DNA of 64,000 nucleotides from Ampullaceana balthica (Eukaryota; Mollusca; Gastropoda; Lymnaeidae). The translations under genes were made by a program, and so were the position numbers. Location: positions 822,001 to 886,000 of the forward strand of contig CALYLW010000122.1 of NCBI GenBank assembly GCA_944989445.1. Reading direction: 5' to 3'. Under the pieces are notes generated by a model. That model worked only from the letters and a program-made list of their open reading frames with translations, was not told the origin of the DNA and ran no database searches. The first letter of the stretch is position 1; each line of letters begins with the position of its first letter. Shown here one piece after another: positions 44,414 through 55,200 of this stretch.

Positions 44414-44825
44414 GGGGGCCGTCCATAAATGACGTCACGCAACTAGGAAACGTGTGGGGGTCCACACATTTGTGACGATGTGTGACGAGGGGGAGGGGGT
44501 GTTTAAGAAATGTGACGTCACATCAAAACTCACCATGAATAATATTTGATTGATTACAATTTATTTAATGACGTTTTACATGGCGTGTTACGATATTAGA
44601 GTGCAGCCTTACACTAAATACATACTTAAATGACAAAAAGTGATTTGAACCATGCACATTTTCAAATAGGAAATACGGCTTTTATGGGGGGAGGGGGCAA
44701 AGCTTTTTGACGTCATATTGGAGGGGGAGGGGAGGGGGTCTAAGTTTTGTGACAACGTGTGAGGAGGGGGGGGGAGGGGGGGGGAAATTGGCAAAAATCA
44801 CGTGACGTCATTTATGGACGACCGC
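44414..44825. mobile_element. MITE, GGGGGCCGTCCATAAATGAC ends, TAT target
   Basis: 412 bp; TAT at 44411-44413 and 44826-44828; inverse end GTCATTTATGGACGACCGC. G-rich tracts with TGTGACGATGTGTGACGAG. Long variant of the 37176 family. Confidence 0.82.
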
Positions 44826-44883
44826 TATGGCTACATATTCGCGTCCATCGCCAAAATTTTGCTCTCTCGTTCTCCACATATAT

Positions 44884-45147
44884 GGGGCCGTCCATTAAGT
44901 ACGTCACGCTATTTTTGACCATTTTTAACTTCCCCATCCCCCTGTCACAAATCTTGGAATCCCCCCCCCCTAAAGTACGTCACACTTTCGAACAAAAATT
45001 ACTTTTTATTAACAAAATAATTAAAATTTAATATAAAATACCGTGACGTAACACATGGCCGGACCCCCCTCCCCCCTGTCACAAACTGTAACACTTTCTT
45101 ACACCCCCTCCCCTCTCTGGAGCGTGACGTACTTTATGGACGGCCCC
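44884..45147. mobile_element. MITE, GGGGCCGTCC ends, TAT target
   Basis: 264 bp, closely related to 37176-37443; TAT at 44881-44883 and 45148-45150. It cut the hAT transposase frame at 45147. Confidence 0.87.
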
Positions 45148-45545
45148 TATTCTTTTTTTAAATAAAAAGTGAAATCATCCTTTACGTATTCCATTAGTTT
45201 CTCAGTGAGCAGCATTTGCAAACAACTTTGGGCATCATTGGCTTCATTAAGTACATGTTTCCAGATGTCTAAAAACATTAGAGAAGAAAAAGATTTCATT
45301 GCGACTAAAAAAGTTCCCGCGCGAGTTCGTGTGTCTGATTCTGTCAGTTTTTCTACAGCTTTCAAAATAATATCAAAATGGGTCCCATGGTATATTCGCT
45401 GTTTCGTACCACGAAGCCTGTAGCAGAAAGTTGATCTTTCCAATGGTGTATGGACATGCGAAACTACGCTCAAGTGTACCACAAATAGCGAATATGAATC
45501 CATGCTGTGAAGAAAAACGGTTGAGAAGAAATTTGTATTCTTCAT
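45147..45545 (-). pseudogene. hAT transposase internal fragment
   Basis: Reads HFDIILKAVEKLTESDTRTR, then FLVAMKSFSSLMFLDIWKHV and LNEANDAQSCLQ. This matches the insertion region before the dimerisation domain in ZMYM/DUF4371-type hAT transposases (TRxEAxxL...EFxxxLxxWxxIL). It belongs with 43690-43931; the intervening part was disrupted by MITEs. Confidence 0.72.
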
Positions 45546-45839
45546 AACACGAGATTACTGTAGAAATTCGTGTGGGTTTTTGGCAGTTATATCGAATTTA
45601 GAAAACAGACAGGATTTTCGTCTGGACTTTGAAATGTTGCCTTCAAATTATTTTCAAAATATCTCACATGTCATTGTCAAGCAAGTAATATTTTTTTAAA
45701 CTCCACGGGTAAAAAAAAGTTGCATTCAAGACCAATTGATTTATTCAAGTTATTAAGATATTGAGGCAAGGAGTTACCCTGCATAAAATAATATCGTTAA
45801 TTCGAACATTGCTTACCACTGTATTAAGAAAATAATCCA

Positions 45840-46155
45840 AGGTGTTAAAATAGCATCTCTAAAATTAAGATAATTACGATCAATAACGAATACACCAAGA
45901 TTATGTAATCTATTTTGGCTACTGAGCATGGCATAGCAGAAAACATTGATACATGAAAGATTGCGCAATGAGGAAAAACATAAATTTTTAATCTTATTTA
46001 AGAACCGAAGCTTTCCTTTTAATTCCTTGCATAAAAATGAAATGTGTCCTTATTATTACTTTCTAATAAATGTAATGTGTCCTTATTATTACTTTCTAAT
46101 AAATGAAATGTCTCCTTATTATTACTTTCTAATAAAGACTATCTTTACTTTATAG
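45840..46155 (+). pseudogene. Inverted second copy of the hAT 3' end
   Basis: IHERLRNEEKHKFLILFKNR aligns with IHQRLCHREKQKLLFSNTKW of the minus-strand copy at 43690-43931, and the DNA similarity extends ~150 bp upstream. A 33-bp unit (AATGTGTCCTTATTATTACT plus TTCTAATAAATGA) is repeated three times at 46038-46135. Confidence 0.7.
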
Positions 46156-46423
46156 CATGAAAATATTTTTAGGGAGGGGGGTGGGGCGGCGAATTTGGGT
46201 TCTGCCCCGGGCGGCACATACCCACGCTACGCCGCTGCCTCAAACACTACATTGTTTGTATACCTCCGAAGACAAAGTCGGATTTACAAATCCATTTATT
46301 TCCATCTATTTATATTGCCTGTTAGTTAGTCTTTTATACCCTAGGTCTTAAGTTACTTAAAATAGTGTTATTAATATTGCTTAGCTGTCAGATTACATGG
46401 AATTTGAAAATGATTGGCTAAGG

Positions 46424-46535
46424 CAGTGGTTCTCAACCTTTTTAGGTTCAAGGACCACTTGAAAAATGTGTATCTTAGCTACGGACTTCTACTGAAAAGT
46501 GTGCTACACCCGTGCTTTAACGTATAATAATATAT
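46424..46535 (+). mobile_element. hAT end (CAGTGGTTCTCAACC), copy 1
   Basis: CAGTGGTTCTCAACC is the Charlie-type hAT terminus. The next ~90 bp match 50062-50150. No partner end found. Confidence 0.55.
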
Positions 46536-46757
46536 TGTTATACTTGGTATATAACTAAACTAGTTACTGGTACACATGTTAGTAAAACTATACTAAAATG
46601 CTACTAACGGCGTATTCCAAAACAATATTGAATGGCAACAGGCAACAGCTTGTAATGGCTTTCTTTTGTAAGGAACAAATATATCTTATAATAGTCTTAT
46701 ATTATTATTCAATTCTTATTGCTTCTTATAAAAAAACATAATCAGCAGTTAGTATTA

Positions 46758-46868
46758 GGGGCCTTCCACAAATGACAACACGCACATAAAAAAAAAGGGG
46801 GGGGGTCATGCATTTGTGACGATGTGTGACGAGCTGGAGGGGGGTGTTTAAGAACTGTGACGTCACAA
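46758..46868 (+). mobile_element. Partial MITE of the 44414 type
   Basis: GGGGCCTTCCACAAATGACA then TGTGACGATGTGTGACGAG; the right part is missing. Confidence 0.65.
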
Positions 46869-46884
46869 AAAAACAAAAAACAAA

Positions 46885-47560
46885 CCAATAATAATAATAA
46901 ATTGGTATTTATATAGCGTTGTTTCCCAGCAAGTAGCCGGGCTCACATCACTTTAAATGGATATAATAACATACATATAATAATTTAAATATACATTCTT
47001 ATCATAATAACCACATAAATAACAGTACAATACACATAAGCAACGTTAATCATTAAAAAGAAATGGTGTTTCTTTAATTTTGAAAATAAATTTTGAAAAG
47101 ATGTGTCTTAAGTGCAATCTTGAAGGACTTCGTTGTTTGAATACTACGGATGTGTAATGGTAGAGAATTCCATTGTTTGGCTGCACAAAAAGAGAATGAC
47201 CTTTCACCAAAAGTTTTAGTTCGTGTCTTAGGTACAAAGAGAATGCGCGTGTCTGCAGAAGAGGGTAGCTGACGACTTGGTGAGTAGACCGATAGAAGCT
47301 CAGTAAGATAGAAAGGGCATGAGTCAGAAAAGAAGTTATGACAGAGAACAGCCAGTTTGTAATCAATTCGAGCTTGTATAGGTAGCCAATGAAGTGAGTA
47401 AAGTAGCGGAGTAACATGGTCATGTTTTTTTGCCTTAAGAACTAGTCTGGCAGCCGACTTTTCAGCTTTCTGTAGTTTTTCAATGCATTGTTTTGGCGCA
47501 CCTGACAGAAGAGAATTGCAGTAATCCATACGAGCTAGAACAAGAGCACAGACAAGAGTT
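46885..47560 (-). pseudogene. CR1/L2-type LINE 3' end
   Basis: Frame 47074-47529 encodes MDYCNSLLSGAPKQCIEKLQ, SAARLVLKAKKHDHVTPLLY, SLHWLPIQARIDYK and ERSFSFCAAKQWNSLPLHIR: the standard C-terminus of CR1/L2-group reverse transcriptases. The 3' end has AACGCTATATAAATA and (ATT)n, usual for these elements. 5'-truncated and inactive; the remaining frame is uninterrupted. Confidence 0.9.
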
Positions 47561-47664
47561 TTTGTGGCACTAACAATGCGCTACTTTAAATAAAATTCCA
47601 ATTAAGCATTTCATTGCTTTCCGTTTATTTACTAACTTCTTCAATGTCTACACACGTGTTACGA

Positions 47665-47745
47665 TATTAGAGTGCAGCTTAGAGTTTAAACCCAGGACTT
47701 TCCGCGTGCGAGGTGGACGATATAACCACTACACTACGAATCATA
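47665..47745 (-). repeat. tRNA-like SINE head, copy 2
   Basis: Minus strand GTAGTGTAGTGGTTATATCG, loop CTCGCAC with a nearly paired stem, then GTCCTGGGTTTAAACTC. Closest to a tRNA-Val-type gene, but box B is degenerate and the acceptor stem is missing. Confidence 0.65.
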
Positions 47746-47819
47746 TTTCATTCTGTGAAGGAACAACGCAAGTGAACGGCAAGCGATTCTTGTAAATATT
47801 TTCACGATTCTTGTTAAAA

Positions 47820-48025
47820 TTTTTAAATGAAAATGTCTGCTCACATAAGTATGTCCAGCAAAACAAGTTGAGCATTTTCTTAGCAAATGTTATAATTTCT
47901 TTGAATCTCTCGTTATCCAGCTGACTGTAAAAGTCAATGAGAGAAACCTGTTGTCGCCTGCTGCGACATTCAGCATCACTTTGAAACTCAATGAGTTCCA
48001 GCTGCAGATGTTCTGGGGCCTAATC
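47820..48025 (-). pseudogene. hAT transposase C-terminal remnant (GTF2IRD2/ZBED-like type)
   Basis: Without an ATG, the minus strand reads LQLELIEFQSDAECRSRRQQ, then SLIDFYSQLDNERFKEIITF and ALKML-like AKKMLNLFCWTYLCEQTFSF. This is the conserved end of Tip100-like hAT transposases (GSTYxCEQxFS). Confidence 0.75.
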
Positions 48026-48299
48026 AGGTTAAACAGAGAAAGGTGAAGAAAAAAAAATGATTTACTTTTCAATAGTTTCTTTTATGTCCAGCCTTTTTTT
48101 TTATTGTGCGGCTTTTTCTTTCCTTTTTTTATAAATCAATTTTTGGTATTTTGTGGAGACGTTTTATTATTGCCTGTTAACAGATATTTTGTTTTACTAA
48201 TAAGTTTTCGGTTTAAACGTATTTCATTGTATATCTCAATTTCTCTCTTCTTTTTTTTTCTGACATAAAATCGTACACAGTAAATTTTAGGCTTGGGTG

Positions 48300-48402
48300 T
48301 CACCCGGGGCGGCCCGCCCCCCACCCCCCTAGTGACGCCACTGAGATGAGGCCACGGGCCAGTTAAAATTGCTTCGTGGGCCGGACTTTGGACACCCTTG
48401 CT
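48300..48402 (-). mobile_element. Two adjoining hAT termini
   Basis: CAGTGGCGTCACTAGGGGG (minus, from 48343) and CAAGGGTGTCCAAAGTCCGG (minus, from 48400) are both typical hAT ends, the second being the probable 5' end of the element at 47820. Confidence 0.6.
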
Positions 48403-48901
48403 TTACGATATTCACACGCTCTAATATCAAAGGGGGATAACTACTTTTTAAGAATTCTTATTATTTATCTTTATATTTTTTAAGAACGTGTTACATTTTA
48501 AAAATATATTCGCATTAGATAATGCATTATTACTAAACAAGTAAACAGCAATGTGATATTTTTAAATGAAGTAATGCTTGTAGTCATAGTCATTGTAAGT
48601 TATATTTTATAAAGGAAACTTTACTTTTATATCTTTTTCATAATTTTATGTGGCTAGACAAACCAATTTCGATTGCTACATTGAATTCGTCGATTGTAGA
48701 ATGGAGGTGTGAATTGCACTTCATATCGATCCCTACAACTAGGGATACAAGTTACAAGTCAAATAATTAGAGTTCAATATTTCCCTTTTGTATTTCTCTC
48801 AACTTCTAAAGTATAATAATACATACTTCTTCCTCTTTGCTATGTCTGTTATCAATCGTCCAATAGAAATCTATTCATTTTATGATCTTGAATCCTATTT
48901 T
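48403..48901. other. AT-rich non-coding spacer
   Basis: Nothing recognised. Confidence 0.5.
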
Positions 48902-48902
48902 T

Positions 48903-49880
48903 AAATCCTTTATATTAACTCGTGGTGTCTGCGGCCGACCTTGCTTGCTTGTCGCCAAAACTTTTGATCGATTTTTAACCCACTTGCTCGCAAGATAGCG
49001 AGCTAAAATTTTGCAGGCAGTTTTGTACCGATGATAAAAACAATGTCTCAAAATTTCAGATCGATCGCATGTACCGTAATTAAATTATTGATTTTTTAGA
49101 TTATTTTATTTATTCCTATGTATCATGCTATTTTTTGAGATAGAGCGTCGCGGTGCGTATTATATTGAACAACCTTTCTGTCGCGCAATAAGGTGCGTAT
49201 TTTACTGACAACACTTTTTATAAACCTATTCCTGATCGGTGCGCATTATATTAAACACGTTTTACGACACAACTGCAATTTTGTATTTTTGGATGGTCTT
49301 GCGCTGCGTGTTATAATGAACATTCTTTTAGTTACGTCTCATACGTAAAGGATTTATAGTCAAAAACTTGATTTTTTACGGGTTTTTCTTATTAAATCCT
49401 TTATATTAACTCGTGGTGTCTGCGGCCGACCGACCGACCGACCTTGCTTGCTTGTCGCCAAAACTTTTGATCGATTTTTAACCCACTTGCTCGCAAGATA
49501 GCGAGCTGAAATTTTGCAGGCAGTTTCGTACCGATGATAAAAACAATGTATCAAAATTTCAGATCGATCGCATGTACCGTAATTAAATTATTGATTTTTT
49601 AGATTATTTTATTTATTCCTATGTATCATGCTATTTTTTGAGATAGAGCGTCGCGGTGCGTATTATATTGAACAACCTTTCTGTCGCGCAATAAGGTGCG
49701 TATTTTACTGACAACACTTTTTATAAACCTATTCCTGATCGGTGCGCATTATATTAAACACGTTTTACGACACAACTGCAATTTTGTATTTTTGGATGGT
49801 CTTGCGCTGCGTGTTATAATAACATTCTTTTAGTTACGTCTCATACGTAAAGGATTTATAGTCAAAAACTTGGTTTTTTA
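48903..49880 (+). repeat. Tandem duplication of a 491-bp dispersed repeat (core copies 3 and 4)
   Basis: Copy 1 starts AAATCCTTTATATTAACTCG at 48903, copy 2 at 49394. They differ mainly by an extra (CGAC)n in copy 2. Both end GTAAAGGATTTATAGTCAAA, so AATCCTTTA at the start and TAAAGGATT at the end form short inverted ends. Both carry the TTTCAGATCGATCGCATGTA core (about 49055 and 49558). Confidence 0.93.
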
Positions 49881-50061
49881 CGGGTTGTTTTTATTGTTAA
49901 AATTACAATAATCAACGAGAGATTAGTGCGGATTCTAAATTAGCTTAACTGTAGCCACTTGCATGAGTTTACGTTAACAAAAGCATTCCCCTAATTTCGA
50001 GTACCTATCTACCTGCCTACCTGTCAACCTACCTCTCTGCCTACCAATGTTTCCTCTAAGG

Positions 50062-50150
50062 CAGTGGTTCTCAACCTTTTTAGATCCAACAACCACTTGA
50101 AAAATTGTATCTTTGCTACGGACCACTACTGAAAATTGTGCTACCGCCGT
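50062..50150 (+). mobile_element. hAT end (CAGTGGTTCTCAACC), copy 2
   Basis: Matches 46424-46535; abuts a Helitron-like ACTAG end at 50153. Confidence 0.55.
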
Positions 50151-50152
50151 AA

Positions 50153-50200
50153 CTAGATACGTCCCGCGGCGTAGCATACGTCCCTTAGCGTTAGGCTAAA
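50153..50200 (-). mobile_element. Helitron-like 3' end
   Basis: ACTAGATACGTCCCGCGGCG followed by TAGCATACG: the inverse of hairpin plus CTAGT. The rest of the element was not delimited. Confidence 0.45.
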
Positions 50201-50669
50201 GTCAGTCATACATAATTGAGGGTAAATATATATATGATGATGATTGAATAAAGAATGGTGGAGGTGGTGGTAGATATTTTAAAAAAATTAGAATTACATG
50301 ATGAACAATATTTGAAATTTGGAGTTCACTGAACGATTACTATTTCCGCAATCGTACCATTTGCATTAGAAAATGTATTTCGATGTATTTTTTCACCCTT
50401 TCAAAAATCCCTTTATAATAATTTGTTTGTAAAGGTAGGTGGGCTGTGTTTAAAAAACGCAAAGACCCCTGAATTTTAAAGGAATTAAAGATGTATGAGG
50501 TCTGAAGCTGATTTGCATAACGACCAAAGCGTATGCAGCTCACGCAGTAAGTCCTTATATTTTCTTTTGTTAAATTTCAATTTATGTATTTTTCATTTTA
50601 AATACATTTCTAAAAACACTGGGAATCTTTGCACGTATAGTGATTAAATCTCTTATTGAATCTGATCTA

Positions 50670-50722
50670 TTACTGTATTGCAGACGCTCCTTCTTTGCAG
50701 AGGGCAATTGCGTCCAATTAAA
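50670..50722 (-). repeat. LINE/SINE shared 3' tail
   Basis: CAGACGCTCCTTCTTTGCAG then GCAATTGCGTCC, the inverse of the common tail. Confidence 0.6.
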
Positions 50723-51183
50723 AGTAAATTGAAAATCTCAACTCTTTCGGTGAGCTTTTTGCTCAATTTAACTCGAATAGAATTCAATAGATGATAATTC
50801 AAAGTACCTTGGATTTAAGAGTATTTGGTGAATACTTTTGTTGATCGAAACCTGATCAACGTCAACAGAATTGATTTCCAAATATCAGATAAAGGACCAA
50901 GATCAAAAACGGAGTTGGCCCGAACCAAAGCAATACGCAATAAAACACATTATAAATTTGGTAGCGATATATTTTGACCGCGTTTTTGGAAGTCTTGCCT
51001 ATGCCAGAATAATGCTTGGTGGGGGGGGGGAGTTGGGGCGCTGATGTGCTCAAGTTATTTAAAACTCAAATGTGGAACAGAAAGTATCACGTAACTCTGG
51101 TAATAAAATAAATAACTTTACATCGTGCCAGCTACCCAGATGGAAGACTTCACCATCGTCTTTCCGTCACAAAATTTAAATAA

Positions 51184-52470
51184 ACTAGATCCGACCCGCG
51201 GTGCAGCATACGCCGCAGAATAGCTCATAGATGGTGCAAGGAAATTGGGGGAAAGAACGGGCACAAACAGCAGCACGAATAAATCAGAACAACGCGAGTG
51301 AACGTGGTTCAAAGAACGGGCACAAACAGCAGCACGAAGAAATCAGAACAACGCGAGTGAACGTGGTTCAAAGAACGGGCACAAACAGCAGCACGAAGAA
51401 ATCAGAACAACGCGAGTGAACGTGGTTCAAAGAACGGGCACAAACAGCAGCACGAAGAAATAAGAACAACGCGAGTGAACGTGGTTCAAAGAACGGGCAC
51501 CAACAGCAGCACGAAGAAATAAGAACAACGCGAGTGAACGTGGTTCAAAGAACGGGCACAAACAGCAGCACGAAGAAATAAGAACAACGCGAGTGAACGT
51601 GGTTCAAAGAACGGGCACAAACAGCAGCACGAAGAAATCAGAACAACGCGAGTGAACGTGGTTCAAAGAACGGGCACAAACAGCAGCACGAAGAAATCAG
51701 AACAACGCGAGTGAACGTGGTTCAAAGAACGGGCACAAACAGCAGCACGAAGAAATCAGAACAACGCGAGTGAACGTGGTTCAAAGAACGGGCACAAACA
51801 GCAGCACGAATAAATCAGAACAACGCGAGTGAACGTGGTTCAAAGAACGGGCACAAACAGCAGCACGAAGAAATCAGAACAACGCGAGTGAACGTGGTTC
51901 AAAGAACGGGACACAAACAGCAGCACGAATAAATCAGAACAACGCGAGTGAACGTGGTTCAAAGAACGGGCACAAACAGCAGCACGAATAAATCAGAACA
52001 ACGCGAGTGAACGTGGTTCAAAGAACGAGCACAAACAGCAGCACGAATAAATCAGAACAACGCGAGTGAACGTGGTTCAAAGAACGAGCACAAACAGCAG
52101 CACGAATAAATCAGAACAACGCGAGTGAACGTGGTTTAAAGAACGAGCACAAACAGCAGCACGAATAAATCAGAACAACGCGAGTGAACGTGGTTTAAAG
52201 AAGAGAGCGATGAGATACACCTAAATGCATTTTTTTAAAAACCAACAAAAACAAACAAATAAACAAACACACAAAGAAAAAAAGCAGAAAAAATAAGACG
52301 AGAAGCTGAGATGATTACACAACAATGAAACCCGTTTTCTTCTTTCTTCACTCCCTTTCCTTCTATACCGTGCATCTCTGTGCACGGTGCGCATAGTGCG
52401 GCGCTGTGCGGGTGTGCACACTACTACATATATCTATATTATATAGACTGCGTCTTGCTTGCTCTAGTTT
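51184..52470 (-). mobile_element. Helitron-like element carrying the 59-bp array
   Basis: Inverse 3' end ACTAGATCCGACCCGCGGTG then CAGCATACGCCGC at 51184-51215. Right after it come sequences homologous to element 1 at 13740-13815. The 5' end is uncertain (candidate TCGTCAGAAACTAGAGC near 52470). Confidence 0.5.
51252..52204. repeat. 59-bp minisatellite, 16 copies
   Basis: Unit AAAGAACGGGCACAAACAGC, AGCACGAAGAAATCAGAACA, ACGCGAGTGAACGTGGTTC. Copies vary at GAAGA/GAATA, AATCAG/AATAAG and CGGGC/CGAGC in blocks. A single divergent copy of the unit exists in the Helitron-like element at 13755-13813. Confidence 0.97.
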
Positions 52471-52488
52471 CTGACGAATTATATATAC

Positions 52489-52813
52489 TAGCTGACCCGC
52501 GGCGTAGCATACGCCGCTAATGATTTAGTGACGGGTGAAGACTTCCTGAAAGACACGATTGTCAAAATGGGGTGGGTTTTGGCAAACGACTGTGAGTGAA
52601 TGAATAGAAGGAACTCTGGAGAGACCCGCGGCGTATCACCCGTAAAAAATGACGGAAGTGTTCAGCTGAAATCTATTTATTTTGAAAAAATGCACTTTTT
52701 TTAGGGCGCCTACGGCGCCCACCTTTTTCAAAATCCCAACTAGCTTGTCCTTGTTTGATCAATACGAAATATTAAACTTTCTGAAATGTAGCCTACCACG
52801 AAGAGAATTATAT
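52489..52813 (-). mobile_element. Helitron-like non-autonomous element 3 (325 bp)
   Basis: On the minus strand it runs from TCTCTTCGTGG (52813) to hairpin GCGGCGTATGCTACGCCGC, GGGTCAG, CTAG followed by T (52489). Both ends match the Helitron rule; the 5' end is shared with 13691-14550. Confidence 0.7.
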
Positions 52814-53067
52814 ATATAGAAGATAGATAGTTAGATTGGTTCTCATAAGGATTCATTTTTTCGTGTTCTTTTCTGCTCCTCTTTATTATAGACATCCGTC
52901 CACAGTTCTTCTTTTATTTTCTCTTCTTAACTAAATTATTTTACGTGGTATTTCAAATAACATACGCTTTAAATTTAATGTAAACACTTTTATTTTTTTG
53001 TACCGATGAGGATACTAGCTGAAAATTCAACACCTGCATTTGTCTGTAAACAAAGCTTTACCTTTGT

Positions 53068-53091
53068 CTTATCTTATCTTATCTTATCTAT

Positions 53092-53122
<31 letters not shown>

Positions 53123-53215
53123 TTATCTTATCTATCTTATCTGTTACAGACGCCCCTTCTATACTACAGAAGATTATTGCGTCCTACGCTTATCCATGTC
53201 GTTGCATTCACACAC
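53068..53215 (-). repeat. Expanded pentanucleotide tail of the 36-kb LINE family
   Basis: (CTTAT)n at 53068-53147 followed by CTGTTACAGACGCC...AGAAGATTATTGCGTCCTAC and the LINE-specific GCTTATCCATG. So it is a LINE end and not a SINE. Confidence 0.8.
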
Positions 53216-53300
53216 ATCCCCTGTGTCTCTGTTATTCTAGTAGTCCAGACACATAGCCATAGTTCACATTCCAGGCAGGGATAAAATAACTCGCGAGAAG

Positions 53301-53461
53301 CAATGCTCACTCTAAGGTTCGTTGGTCCGTGCACAAAGTAAGAAAGCATCAATTATGTGTACATTTTAAAAAAAATTGCTGCGCGGCAATGCAAAACTGC
53401 TGCGCGGCGTGGGTCAGATATCTGCGCGGCCACGCAGGCGCGCAGCTTAAAGGGAACATTG
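53301..53461. mobile_element. hAT-type MITE with CAATGTTC ends, copy 2
   Basis: Ends CAATGCTCACTCTAAG and CTTAAAGGGAACATTG; flanks GCGAGAAG (53293-53300) and GTGAGAAG (53462-53469) agree at 7 of 8 bases, as expected for a hAT 8-bp duplication. Confidence 0.82.
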
Positions 53462-53794
53462 GTGAGAAGCCAGATGCCATGCAAGGTTCCATACATTGAA
53501 AGACAAATTCCAATTTCCATGTACATGCATCTTTCCAGATTCTAGACCCCGGAGAAGTGTCTAGACTTTGTTTTTTTGAGAGACAGATTTTCTTGCATAT
53601 TTCCTTGCTAGCATCAAAATAAAGTACAATTTTAAGGTCAAGTATCTCCATAACTGCTATGTAAGCTAGTCACAACTCGAAGTAGAAGTCTTTAAGATCT
53701 ATAGATATGATTTTGCTTTAGTTGCAATAAAAGAACAACAACGGCACATTTTTCGCCAAATGCCGGGCTTAAGGTATTAACATGGGCAAGGCTA

Positions 53795-54105
53795 CTCAGT
53801 GCGATGACGTAGTCTGGCCGTGTCAAAAACCCCAAGACGCGGAACTAAACATTAGTCTTAGGAAAAGTTGTTGTTGTTTTTTAACAGGCTAGTCCACAAG
53901 TATACCACCAGCAGGCATCTCCCGAGCCCCTGAGTTTGCCCCGCACTCAGCGTCCACGACTTGCTTGGCGAAAACACAGCGCCAAACTTTCTGACCAGGG
54001 GGCCGTTGACTTTTGACACCGGCCGCGCAAGCTTTCGGCTTACACGAGGATTCCCCCCGCATTCCATCACCACCTCGGAGTCCAGGCGAGGATTAACGCA
54101 TTAAA
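53795..54105 (-). repeat. GC-rich block, possible SINE
   Basis: Much GC-richer than its surroundings; on the minus strand it ends GCCTGTTAAAAAACAACAAC, a short-repeat tail. No second copy in the window and no tRNA head recognised. Confidence 0.3.
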
Positions 54106-55035
54106 GCAACTCGGAACAGCGGCGCACTTGAAAGTGACGGGAACAAGTCACTGAGCAAAATGTAAACAGTCCAAAAAAAAGTACGACGACATAATTAATC
54201 CGATTATTTGTGACTTGAAGTGAAATGTTTGAGGGTGGGGGGGGGTGTTGAATTTATCACAGAATAGTAATCGAAGAGCATTTTCTGCCTCAATAGGCAT
54301 TCCCCATTTACGTCACAAAAATCCTTGGACACTATGTCACAAAAATCCTTGCACACTACTTCACAATAATCCTTTCGCCTTCCGTCTGAAAACAGTAATT
54401 GCGAGATGTTGAAATATAATCCATTGCCATTCCGCAGTACGCGGGGCCTAGCGAGGGTGTCATGGCATGTGGAGGGGGGGGGCGCGAAGAGTGTAAGTTT
54501 ATGCTTCATAACGCAAAGATTCGCCTAATTCATTCAGGGATCCCTCAGACACGAGGCCCCTTTCAAACGCGGGCCTGCCTGGGAACGGTTTCCCCACTCA
54601 CCAACCATGAAAACTACCCCTTCACCTTCTAAAAAAAAATCATAGTCTTGCTGATTGTATCAAGGGCGTTCCACCCAGCAGTGTTGAATTTTTCGTTGTT
54701 GGGTGTTGTAATTTTAAATATTTAGCACATTTTAATGCTAATTCGCTAGTGCTGATTAGGTGCTAAGGTAAAGGCAAACATCTCCCAAGTTTCAAGATTA
54801 GATGTCCACATTCCACGAGGCAATAACTCGCTGAGCTGAATGTAAAACGCAACACTGCATCATAGATAAAAATAAATTCACCGGAGTACACAAAGCAAAC
54901 ATGTAATGGAAACGTGGCTCTTCAATGTGGGTTTTTAATGAACAAATGTTGATGTCAGCCGGGATTGAGTTTCTTTAGGAACTGATTATAATCTTTACCA
55001 CTTTGGACGGCTGTTGAATCTAACTTTATAACATT

Positions 55036-55200
55036 CAGAGGTGTCACTAGGGGGGTGCCGGGGGGGTGCGGACCACACCATGTTGCACCATAATGTACAA
55101 TTCTGTATGTTTCCGTTATTTGGCACTGGCGGAATCGTGAGAGGTATGTGGGGGGGGGGTAGGTCGTGAGGGGGTGACACCAACTTTAGTGACGCCTCTG
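55036..55200. mobile_element. hAT MITE, 165 bp, perfect 8-bp target duplication
   Basis: CAGAGGTGTCACTAGGGGGG at the left, inverse of CAGAGGCGTCACTAAAG at the right; ATAACATT directly flanks both ends (55028-55035 and 55201-55208). Confidence 0.92.

Larger units (their letters stand above)
43563..46237. mobile_element. hAT (ZMYM/DUF4371-type) composite with two 3' ends
   Basis: Inverted termini: CAGCGGCGTAGCGTG...GTGCCGCCCGGGGCAGAAC at 43563 and its inverse ending 46237. Transposase pieces: C-terminal dimerisation region minus at 43690-43931, internal region minus at 45147-45545, and a second C-terminal region in plus orientation at about 45840-46100. Both ends therefore derive from the 3' end of the transposon. 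No matching 8-bp duplication is seen (TATTTTAT versus CCTCAAAC). Three MITEs have inserted inside. Confidence 0.72.
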
